Made by a program: the position numbers and the translations under genes. From assembly GCA_023436385.1 (NCBI GenBank), contig JAEZJH010000522.1:1-5353 (forward strand): DNA of 5,353 nucleotides, read 5' to 3'. The stretch comes from Pseudomonadota bacterium (GTDB lineage: Bacteria > Myxococcota > Myxococcia > Myxococcales > Vulgatibacteraceae). Of this stretch, positions 1 to 5,281 are shown piece after piece; the first letter of the stretch is position 1; each line of letters begins with the position of its first letter. The notes under the pieces are model-generated. The model worked only from the letters and a program-made list of their open reading frames with translations. It had not been told where the DNA came from and searched no databases.

Positions 1-386
1 ACGACGCCCGCGTTCCGGAGCGCTGCCGGAACGGCGCCGACGAGGCCTACGGCACCGGCGTCCGCTACCGCGAGCTGGTCGACGCCCTGGGCGACCACGG
101 CTTCCTCGCCTCGATCTGCGAGGAGGACTACGGTGCCGCCCTCTCCGGCATCGCCGAGCTGGTCAACGCACCCCAGACCCTCGAGCTCGCCGCCGCCCCG
201 CCCGACGGCCGCCTCCTCCGCGTCACCGTCGTCCGCGCCGCCGGCGACGAGGTCACCTGCCGGCTCGACGACGGCTTCCGCTTCGAGCCCGCCAGCACCG
301 GCGGCCCCGCCCGCGTCACCCTCGAGGAGTCGTGCCGCCTGAAGCACGGCGACCGGGTCCGGATCGAGCAGGCCTGCGCCGAGTAG
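1..386 (+). CDS. C-terminal part of a Cys-rich, probably vWA-type surface protein (5' truncated)
   Basis: The open frame enters from the left edge (first full codon at position 3) and ends at TAG 384-386, giving about 127 residues. The visible part begins with DARVPERCRNG, then a segment around RYRELVDALGDHGFLASICEEDYGAAL, then a beta-rich tail with Cys in VTCRL, EESCRL and EQACAE. From memory, the 'RY-x-ELV...G-x-N/H...SIC-x-x-D/F' pattern followed by a beta-rich Cys-containing tail resembles the region after the von Willebrand A domain in myxobacterial secreted or lipoprotein vWA proteins. The vWA domain itself, with its metal-ion site and any signal peptide, would lie outside the window, so the family call is an inference. 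Evenly placed Cys residues suggest disulfides and an extracytoplasmic location. The gene is convergent with the OmpA-family gene, with 55 bp between the stops. The reading frame is secure; the function is not. Confidence 0.7.
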   Translation, partial: DARVPERCRNGADEAYGTGVRYRELVDALGDHGFLASICEEDYGAALSGIAELVNAPQTLELAAAPPDGRLLRVTVVRAAGDEVTCRLDDGFRFEPASTGGPARVTLEESCRLKHGDRVRIEQACAE

Positions 387-392
387 TCGCGC

Positions 393-410
393 CCGGACCT
401 TCGGGACCGG
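393..410 (+). terminator. UUCG-tetraloop hairpin after the truncated surface-protein gene
   Basis: Seven bases after the TAG of the upstream gene, CCGGACC (393-399) and GGACCGG (404-410) flank the loop TTCG. This gives six GC pairs with one internal A-A mismatch, capped by the very stable C(UUCG)G tetraloop. There is no run of U after the stem, so it is not a classic intrinsic terminator. It may instead be a transcript-end or stabilising hairpin between two convergent genes. The remaining bases up to 441 show nothing else convincing. Confidence 0.45.
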
Positions 411-441
411 CACGGGATTGGCCACGGGCCCGGCCGAGTCG

Positions 442-2049
442 CTACCTCGCCGTCCGCTCCACGATCGTCAGCTCCACCCGGCGGTTCTTGGCCCGGCCCA
501 GCGCGGTGCCGTTGTCGGCCACCGGCCGCGCCTCGCCGTAGCCCTCGAAGGCGAGGCGCTCGGCCGCGACGCCGCGGGCCACCAGCTCCCGGACCACCGT
601 CCGCGCCCGCCGGCGGGAGAGGTCGAGGTTGAACGCCTCCGGGCCGTGGGCGTCGGTGTGGCCCTCGACGCGCACCTTCTTCAGCTCCGGGTGCGCGGTG
701 AGCGTCGCCGCCACCTCGTCGAGCATGCCGCGCGAGTCGGGCGTCACCGTATCCCGTCCGGTGTCGAACCGGACCGAGGCGGCGAGCACCAGCCGGTCCT
801 CCTCGACCTGCACGTAGGGCGGGCCCACCGGCGGACATCCGTCGCGATTCGCGGAGCCGGGGACCTTCGGGCAGCGGTCCTCGACGTCGGGGATCTCGTC
901 CCCGTCGGTGTCCGGGCAGCCGTCGTACTGCTCCGGCCCCGCGTCGTCCGGGCAGAGGTCGTCGTCGTCGGGCAGGCCGTCGGCGTCGTTGTCCGGGTCG
1001 GGGCAGCCGTCGGCGTCCTGGAAGCCGTCCCGGTCCTCCGCGTGATCGGGACAGGTGTCCACGTCGTCGTCGAGCCCGTCGCCGTCCCGGTCGTGGCTCA
1101 CCTGCACGCACCGCACGCCGGCGAGGAGGCGCCAGGACTCCCGGCCCACGCCCGCCTCCGCGGCGATCCCGGTGCCGCCGGCCACCGTCCCCTCGAAGCA
1201 GCCGCCCAGCCCGACCCGCAGGCCGGCGAGCAACTCCGCCGCGTTCTGCAGCGCCTCGCCCCCGGCGACCAGCGGCGAACGGGCCGGCGTCGCCGTGGTC
1301 ACCTCCGCCAGCGCCGCCCACCGCTCGAGGAGGCCCACCGCCGGGAGCGCGTAGGAGCCGCCGACCCCCAGGGTGATCTCGTCTCCCGCATACAGGTTGA
1401 GGAACCGCCCCGGCGACTCGCGCCACCGGTAGCCCGCCTCCCCGGCGAGCCGGAGCTTGCCGCCGAAGGTCCGCTCCACCGCGAGCCGCGGCGCGAACAG
1501 CCAGCCGCGTTCGCCCAGGAACGAGTCCCCGTCGCCGGTCGGCGCCCGCACCTCCGCCACCACCGCCACCGACACCGGGGCCCGGTCCTCGTCAAGGAGC
1601 CGGACCTTGCCGAGGAACCGCGCGTCCCCGAACCCACTCGCCCCCGGCGCCTCCGCCGCGAACCCGGTCGCGTCCTCGAGCCGGCCGAAGCCGTCCCGCT
1701 GCCACGCGGTGAAGGGCAGGTCTACCGCCAGCTCGACCCCGTCGGCGATCACGTAGGCGCCGGTGAGGTGCAGGTCGAGCCGCCGCTCGACCAGCTCCCC
1801 CACCCGCTCGTCGCCGATCCGCAAGGCGAGGAGCCCGTCCACCAGGTCCGCGTCGAGCCCGAGCGCCCACGACCGCCGCGACTCCACCCGCGCTCCCTCG
1901 AGCGTCAGGAGCCCCGACATCGTCGCCGCCGGCTTCGCCGCGACCGGGTCGATCCCCCGGGCCAGCGAGTCGTCCGCCCCCGCCACGCCCGGCAGCGCCG
2001 CGGAGAGCAGAAATACACACACGCATCGGGTCGTGGACAGGCGAGCCAT
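442..2049 (-). CDS. OmpA-family outer-membrane protein with thrombospondin type 3 repeats
   Basis: A 535-residue envelope protein expected to sit in the outer membrane and hold it to peptidoglycan. Residues 1-25 form a signal peptide (basic MARLSTTR, hydrophobic CVCVFLLSAALPGVAGA) with a plausible cut between AGA and DD, which supports the ATG at 2049 although the Shine-Dalgarno is weak. Residues 26 to about 315 alternate hydrophobic and polar residues with many Gly and aromatics, as in a beta-barrel; C284 and C314 are the only Cys there and could pair. Residues 320-405 are an Asp-rich thrombospondin type 3 linker. Residues 412-531 are an OmpA C-terminal domain with VRFDTG, VEGHTD, NLDLSRRRA and KNRRVELTI. 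D466 and R481 align with E. coli OmpA D271 and R286, which bind diaminopimelate of peptidoglycan. The overall design is common in Myxococcota and related Gram-negatives. The exact role (porin, adhesin or structural anchor) cannot be read from sequence. Confidence 0.95.
   Translation of the reverse strand: MARLSTTRCVCVFLLSAALPGVAGADDSLARGIDPVAAKPAATMSGLLTLEGARVESRRSWALGLDADLVDGLLALRIGDERVGELVERRLDLHLTGAYVIADGVELAVDLPFTAWQRDGFGRLEDATGFAAEAPGASGFGDARFLGKVRLLDEDRAPVSVAVVAEVRAPTGDGDSFLGERGWLFAPRLAVERTFGGKLRLAGEAGYRWRESPGRFLNLYAGDEITLGVGGSYALPAVGLLERWAALAEVTTATPARSPLVAGGEALQNAAELLAGLRVGLGGCFEGTVAGGTGIAAEAGVGRESWRLLAGVRCVQVSHDRDGDGLDDDVDTCPDHAEDRDGFQDADGCPDPDNDADGLPDDDDLCPDDAGPEQYDGCPDTDGDEIPDVEDRCPKVPGSANRDGCPPVGPPYVQVEEDRLVLAASVRFDTGRDTVTPDSRGMLDEVAATLTAHPELKKVRVEGHTDAHGPEAFNLDLSRRRARTVVRELVARGVAAERLAFEGYGEARPVADNGTALGRAKNRRVELTIVERTAR
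835..1092 (-). repeat. Thrombospondin type 3 repeat segment within the OmpA-family gene
   Basis: This segment encodes residues 320-405 of the OmpA-family protein. It has successive Asp-rich units such as DRDGDGLDDDVDTCP, DNDADGLPDDDDLCP and DTDGDEIPDVEDRCP, with further DGCP motifs between them. Such units bind calcium and are cross-linked by regularly spaced Cys in the known family. They form a stiff periplasmic or surface linker between barrel and peptidoglycan-binding domain. The repeated Asp codons give the DNA its visible GTCGTCG-type periodicity on the plus strand. Confidence 0.9.
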
Positions 2050-2072
2050 CGTCTCGACGACGACCCGCCTGT

Positions 2073-2128
2073 CCCCCGGTTACGCGACGCCGGTCACCCC
2101 GGGTAATCGCGTCTCGCACCTCCGGTAA
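2073..2128 (-). repeat. Three imperfect direct repeats upstream of the OmpA-family gene
   Basis: Reading the minus strand toward the OmpA start, there are three related decamers: TTACCGGAGG (2128-2119), TTACCCGGGG (2106-2097) and TAACCGGGGG (2082-2073). Their starts are 22 and 24 bp apart, near two helical turns, so they would face the same side of the DNA. The last lies 24 bp before the ATG. This spacing is compatible with a multi-site operator or activator region, but no known regulator is recognised and GC-rich DNA yields such similarities by chance. No convincing -35/-10 pair is seen in the 2050-2161 gap. Confidence 0.35.
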
Positions 2129-2141
2129 CCGCGGCGCTTGC

Positions 2142-2161
2142 CCGCGGCCCCCGCTCCGCGG
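2142..2161 (-). terminator. Weak GC hairpin directly after the acyl-CoA dehydrogenase stop
   Basis: On the minus strand, CCGCGG (2161-2156) starts at the base after the TAG of the dehydrogenase gene and is followed by a second CCGCGG (2147-2142), giving a six-pair stem with an eight-base loop. A third CCGCGG lies at 2129-2134. There is no U-run. Each hexamer is itself a palindrome, so the pairing may be incidental. It is listed as a possible factor-dependent stop or transcript-end structure only. Confidence 0.2.
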
Positions 2162-4093
2162 CTACGCGGACTCCTTCAGCTCCCCCTTCGCCGCGATCGC
2201 CTGGAACACCCGGCCGTCGTCCGCCTCGATCTCCCGGGCGGTGCTCTCGAGCCGCAGCATCGCCCGGTGGAGGAAGGCCTCCGCCAGCGCCTTGCGGTGC
2301 GGGAACCGATCCGCCTGCCGGGCGAGCGCCTTGACGATCGCCACGTCGCCCAGCATGCGGGCCAGCCGCTCGGCGTGGAGGAGCCCGTGGGCGAAGTCGG
2401 CCTTCACGTCCCTGTTCCGGAGGAACTGCCGGGTCAGGTACCGGCCGAACGCCGCCGGGTTCTGGCCCTTCAGCCCCTCCTCCCACTCCGTGCGGACCTT
2501 CTGCCCGAAGATCCGGAGCACCACCGTCTCGATCGCCCCCAGGGCGAACGCCTGGGCCCGGTTCACGTCCCGCCAGAGCGGGGTCGGCGCGGTGCGGGAG
2601 CCGAGGCGCGCCCGGGCCAGCCGGGTGAGGAACCCCGCCGGATCGCGGGTGGTCCACATCAGCTGGTCCTTGGTGGCCATCAGCGCCTGGATCTGCGAGG
2701 TGCCCTCGTAGACCGGGAGCACCAGCGCGTCCCGGAGCCGCTTGTGGATCCCGGTCTCGTCGATGTAGCCCATCCCTCCGTGGATCTGCATGGCGTCGCG
2801 GCAGATCGCCACGCTCCTCTCGCCGGAGAGGTACTTGAGGAGCGGCGTCAGGCGCCGCGCCCGGCGGGCGTAGCGGTGGTAGGAGGCCTTGAGCCCGTTC
2901 AGTCCCGCCTCGTCCCGGGGCGGGTCGTAGAGCTTCTTGATCTCCAGCCGGTAGGCCATCTCCGCGGCGTTCATGCAGTCGAAGGCGAGCGCCCGGAGGC
3001 CCCGGATCCACAGGTCCATCTCGAAGAGCTTCTCGGCCACCAGCTCGTGCTGGTCGATCGGCTTGCCCATCGTCTGCCGCTCGGCCGCGTAGTCCCGCGC
3101 CTTCCGGTAGGCCGCCTCGGCGTTGCCGATCCCCTCCACCCCCACGCCGATGCGCGCGGAGTTCATCAGGGCCAGCATCAGCTCGAAGCCCTGCCCGCGG
3201 TGCCCGATCAGCTCGCCCTCGCTCTCGTCGTAGACGAGCGACACGGTGGCCGAGCCGTGGTGGCCGAGCTTCTCCTCGACCTTGGAGACGGTGACGTTGG
3301 TCACCGGCTTCCCCTCCCGCTCGATCACCCGCGGCACCAGGAACAGCGAGAGGCCCTTGAGTCCCGGGGTCTCCTCGCTCCGTGCCAGCACCAGGCCGTA
3401 CTGCCCGTGGCCGGAGGTGATGAAGATCTTCTCGCCGGTGAGGAACCACTTGCCGTTCCGCTCCACCGCCCGGGTGCGGATGGCGGCGAGGTCCGAGCCG
3501 GCCCCGGGCTCGGTGAGGACCATGCAGCCGAAGGCGTCGCCGGCGGCGATCGAGCGGATCGCGTCTCCCCACCGCGTCTCGACGATCCGCCCGGCCTCCA
3601 CCCGGGCGCTCCCCTCCCGCAGCGCGTAGAGGAGGAGCGACTGGGCGACGCCACCGTGGAAGCCGAAGTGGGTCATCACGGAGACGTCGGCCCGGGCGAT
3701 CAGCTCGTTGGCCACGAAGTACATGGCGATCGGCGCGTTCATCCCGCCGAGCTCCCGGGGGACGCAGAGGCCGTAGAACCCCAGCTCCTTCATCCCGGCG
3801 TAGATCGCCTCGAGCTCCTTCGAGAACACCACCTCGCCGGTGGCGGGATCGAGGTGCGTCCCGTGCCGATCGATGGCCTGCTCCCGCGGCGCGATCTCCT
3901 TGGCCGCGAACTCCCCGACCGCATCGATCGCCCCCTCGTAGAAGGCCTTGGCCTCGTCGAGGTTCCTGGGCCCGTCCGGCAGCGTGTAGCCGGCCTCCAC
4001 CAGGTCGACCAGCTCCGGCCACTCCAGGCCGTGGTGGAACTGGAAGAGCAGGTCCTCGTTGTCGCGGAAGAAGTTGCCGATCTCCTGCGCCAT
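2162..4093 (-). CDS. Acyl-CoA dehydrogenase, long DmdC/FadE5-like type
   Basis: A 643-residue FAD enzyme expected to oxidise an acyl-CoA to the 2,3-enoyl-CoA in the cytoplasm, normally passing electrons to electron-transfer flavoprotein. The first 45 residues (NFFRDNEDLLFQFHH) resemble the extra N-terminal segment of DmdC-like members. An alpha-helical domain runs to about 185. The flavin/substrate signature MVLTEPGAGSDL is at 191-202, followed by GEKIFITSG and GLSLFLVPR in the beta domain. The helical C-terminal domain carries RIGVGVEGIGNAEAAYRKA, QIHGGMGY (436-443) and VYEGTSQIQ, where E463 is the probable catalytic base. Residues 480-643 are the extra helical tail of this subgroup, which explains the length (short-chain enzymes have about 380). 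The ATG at 4093 has GGAGG six bases upstream; a 34-codon upstream extension in frame is Gly/Arg/Pro-rich and was not used. Substrate chain length is unknown. No etfAB or hydratase gene is in the window. 3-Methylmercaptopropionyl-CoA dehydrogenase (DmdC) is one relative, but that substrate cannot be claimed. Confidence 0.96.
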   Translation of the reverse strand: MAQEIGNFFRDNEDLLFQFHHGLEWPELVDLVEAGYTLPDGPRNLDEAKAFYEGAIDAVGEFAAKEIAPREQAIDRHGTHLDPATGEVVFSKELEAIYAGMKELGFYGLCVPRELGGMNAPIAMYFVANELIARADVSVMTHFGFHGGVAQSLLLYALREGSARVEAGRIVETRWGDAIRSIAAGDAFGCMVLTEPGAGSDLAAIRTRAVERNGKWFLTGEKIFITSGHGQYGLVLARSEETPGLKGLSLFLVPRVIEREGKPVTNVTVSKVEEKLGHHGSATVSLVYDESEGELIGHRGQGFELMLALMNSARIGVGVEGIGNAEAAYRKARDYAAERQTMGKPIDQHELVAEKLFEMDLWIRGLRALAFDCMNAAEMAYRLEIKKLYDPPRDEAGLNGLKASYHRYARRARRLTPLLKYLSGERSVAICRDAMQIHGGMGYIDETGIHKRLRDALVLPVYEGTSQIQALMATKDQLMWTTRDPAGFLTRLARARLGSRTAPTPLWRDVNRAQAFALGAIETVVLRIFGQKVRTEWEEGLKGQNPAAFGRYLTRQFLRNRDVKADFAHGLLHAERLARMLGDVAIVKALARQADRFPHRKALAEAFLHRAMLRLESTAREIEADDGRVFQAIAAKGELKESA

Positions 4094-4099
4094 GAATTG

Positions 4100-4104
4100 C
4101 CTCC
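4100..4104 (-). promoter_or_regulatory. Shine-Dalgarno site fixing the acyl-CoA dehydrogenase start
   Basis: The minus strand reads GGAGG, six bases (CAATTC), then ATG at 4093. This is a near-ideal ribosome binding site and decides for MAQEIG as the N-terminus, over the in-frame upstream methionine at 4195, which would overlap the hairpin region. Confidence 0.85.
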
Positions 4105-4122
4105 GGGGCCTTGACGCATTGC

Positions 4123-4152
4123 ACCATAGGCACCCGCCCCGCCGGGCCACAA
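4123..4152 (-). promoter_or_regulatory. Possible sigma-70-type promoter for the acyl-CoA dehydrogenase
   Basis: On the minus strand a -35-like TTGTGG (4152-4147) is followed after 18 bp by a -10-like TATGGT (4128-4123). The -35 matches the consensus in three of six positions and the -10 in four of six. Transcription would start roughly 20-25 bp before the ATG, leaving room for the GGAGG site. The match is modest, but these are the most AT-containing bases in an otherwise GC-saturated gap. Confidence 0.3.
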
Positions 4153-4158
4153 GGAACC

Positions 4159-4199
4159 CGCCGTCCCCCGGAAGAACTGGTCCGGGGTCCCCCACGGCG
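4159..4199 (-). terminator. Two-tier inverted repeat between reductase and dehydrogenase genes
   Basis: An inner perfect seven-base inverted repeat, CCCCGGA (4166-4172) and TCCGGGG (4181-4187), encloses an eight-base loop. It is nested inside an outer six-base repeat, CGCCGT (4159-4164) and ACGGCG (4194-4199), joined by an asymmetric internal loop of one and six bases. As RNA from the reductase gene it would form about 64 nt after the stop (TAA at 4265-4263). It is followed on the minus strand by GGTTCCTTGTGG, a poor U-tract. It may be the end of the reductase transcript. Because it also lies just upstream of the candidate -35 of the dehydrogenase, it could instead be a protein-binding palindrome. 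The sequence alone does not decide. Confidence 0.4.
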
Positions 4200-4262
4200 T
4201 CTTGCGCGGGGACCGGGCAGGAATCCCGCCCACCGGGGGCCGGCCTCCACCCGACGGGAGCC

Positions 4263-5132
4263 TTACCCGTACGCCTCGGTGTGGATGTGCGCCTTGGGGA
4301 CGCCCAGCTCCGCGAGGAGCGCCTGCGCGGTCTCCAGGAAGCGGGGGCGCGGCTCCTCGCCCCGCGCCTTGGCGGCCTTCTTCTCCCAGCGCCCCACCGC
4401 CGGACCGCAGGCGTAGACCAGGCAGGAGCCGGGGTCGGGGATCGCCGCCTTCAGGAGGTCGAGGTCGATCCGGCCGCGGCGGGCCCCGGGGATGTCCGCG
4501 GGTTCGCGCGTCAGGCAATGGAACAGCTGCAGCCGGCCCTCCGCCGCCCGCTCCAGCTTCTGCAGGGCGTCGCCGAAGATCACGTCGGACCAGGTCCGGT
4601 TGGTGTCGATGAAGGTGTGGCGCACCGACGGCAGGTGGGCGAGGGCCCAACGGGCCATCGCGAAGTTGGGGACCACCCCGGAGCCGGCGACGAGGTGCAC
4701 CAGGTGGTCGGTGCGGCTCGCCACGTCCTCCGGCAGGCAATAGCCGCCCGAGTAGCCGCGGACGGTGACGTTCATCCCGTCCTTGGCCCCGTGCACCAGA
4801 TACGGGGAGAGCAGCGGCGGATACTCCGTCTCGCCGGGGACGAAGACCTCCTCCTTGATCGTCACCGCGAGCCAGGGATCCTCGGGGATCGACGCCAGGG
4901 AGTAGGCCCGGACCTGCTCCTTCCGCTGCTTGGCCTCCTCGAAGAAGGCCAGCTGCTGCCGGAGCGCGGGGAACTGCGCCGGGTCGATGGTGACGAACTG
5001 GCCGGGATGGTAGTCGCGCGGCTCGTGGCCCGCGTCGAGGAGCAGCGTGACGGTGTCGTGGGTCTCCCGAATCACCTCCCGGACCACGGTGTCGAAGACC
5101 CGGATCCGGGAGACCGGCGCTTCCCTGGGCAT
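4263..5132 (-). CDS. Ferredoxin-NADP reductase-type FAD/NAD(P) oxidoreductase
   Basis: A 289-residue soluble flavoprotein expected to move electrons between NAD(P)H and a one-electron carrier. The N-terminal FAD-binding barrel holds YHPGQFVTID (41-50) and the flavin motif RAYSLAS (75-81); later comes GYSGGYCLP (126-134). The nucleotide-binding domain has VAGSGVVPNFAMARWAL (148-164), DTNRTWSDVIF (176-186) and YACGPA (240-245), with the family's acidic/aromatic ending HTEAYG. Between GQF and RAYS there are 28 residues, roughly 15 more than in simple reductases such as E. coli Fpr. The extra part (FPALRQQLAFFEEAKQRKEQV) is charged and probably helical. No plant-type 2Fe-2S domain (C-x4-C-x2-C) is attached, unlike many oxygenase reductases, so a separate partner is expected; none is encoded here. 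The ATG at 5132 has a weak GGGGGA purine tract four bases upstream. It lies 169 bp upstream of the dehydrogenase on the same strand. Partner and pathway are unknown. Confidence 0.93.
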   Translation of the reverse strand: MPREAPVSRIRVFDTVVREVIRETHDTVTLLLDAGHEPRDYHPGQFVTIDPAQFPALRQQLAFFEEAKQRKEQVRAYSLASIPEDPWLAVTIKEEVFVPGETEYPPLLSPYLVHGAKDGMNVTVRGYSGGYCLPEDVASRTDHLVHLVAGSGVVPNFAMARWALAHLPSVRHTFIDTNRTWSDVIFGDALQKLERAAEGRLQLFHCLTREPADIPGARRGRIDLDLLKAAIPDPGSCLVYACGPAVGRWEKKAAKARGEEPRPRFLETAQALLAELGVPKAHIHTEAYG

Positions 5133-5243
5133 GGGTTCCCCCGGGGCGCGGCGGCGACCGGGAAATTCCGGGGGGCGGCGCGCCCAGGGTCGGAAGGTAA
5201 AGGCGTCGCCGGGAAGAGGCAGCCGACGCCGCCCCGATAAAGC
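5133..5243. other. Leader region of the reductase gene, no gene found
   Basis: This is the gap between the tRNA terminator and the reductase start. It contains a seven-base inverted repeat, GGCGTCG (5202-5208) and CGACGCC (5224-5230), with a 15-base loop, and the palindrome GGCGCGCC near 5177-5184. A convincing -35/-10 pair is not evident; TTTACC at 5203-5198 on the minus strand is the only AT-containing hexamer that could act as a -10. No ORF with coding character was found. Confidence 0.3.
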
Positions 5244-5279
5244 GAAAGGGGAACCCGGCGTGAACCGGATTCCCCTTCC
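5244..5279 (-). terminator. Strong stem-loop terminator of tRNA-Leu
   Basis: On the minus strand, two bases after the tRNA CCA end, GGAAGGGGAATCCGG (5279-5265) pairs with CCGGGTTCCCCTTTC (5258-5244) around the six-base loop TTCACG. This makes a 15-pair stem with two G-U wobbles and otherwise Watson-Crick pairs. The tail is GCTTTATCG, a short, imperfect U-tract. Its position right after the tRNA makes a terminator or 3'-processing stem the natural reading. It also insulates the reductase gene from tRNA transcription. Confidence 0.75.
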
Positions 5280-5281
5280 TT

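Noticed and set aside
835..1092. GTCGTCG-like periodic DNA, considered as a tandem repeat or minisatellite
   Set aside because: It is explained by Asp codons in the thrombospondin type 3 repeats of the OmpA-family protein.
418..2106. Plus-strand open frame of 562 codons opposite the OmpA-family gene
   Set aside because: It is rich in Arg, Pro, Gly, Val and His with no domain pattern. It exists because GC-rich codon use removes stops on the opposite strand. The minus-strand frame has a signal peptide and clear OmpA motifs.
2050..2161. Sigma-54 promoter (TGGCAC-N5-TTGC) before the OmpA-family gene
   Set aside because: Looked for because such promoters are common in myxobacteria; no GG...GC element pair with the right spacing was found.
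2138..4114. Plus-strand open frame of 658 codons opposite the acyl-CoA dehydrogenase
   Set aside because: Same GC-driven shadow effect. The translation is low-complexity His/Arg/Leu/Pro sequence, while the minus strand encodes an unmistakable dehydrogenase.
4094..4195. In-frame N-terminal extension of the dehydrogenase from the methionine at 4195
   Set aside because: The 34 extra residues are Gly/Arg/Pro-rich and unlike the family, and they run through the spacer hairpin and promoter candidate. The ATG at 4093 has a GGAGG at ideal distance and begins the family-like N-terminus.
4215..4231. GGGC...GCCC short inverted repeat near the end of the reductase gene
   Set aside because: Only four outer pairs, with an inner part too tight to fold well; expected by chance in such GC-rich DNA.
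2094..4250. Minus-strand 718-codon frame overlapping the dehydrogenase in another phase
   Set aside because: Gly/Arg/Ala/Pro-rich shadow sequence with no family motifs; it is out of frame with the real gene.
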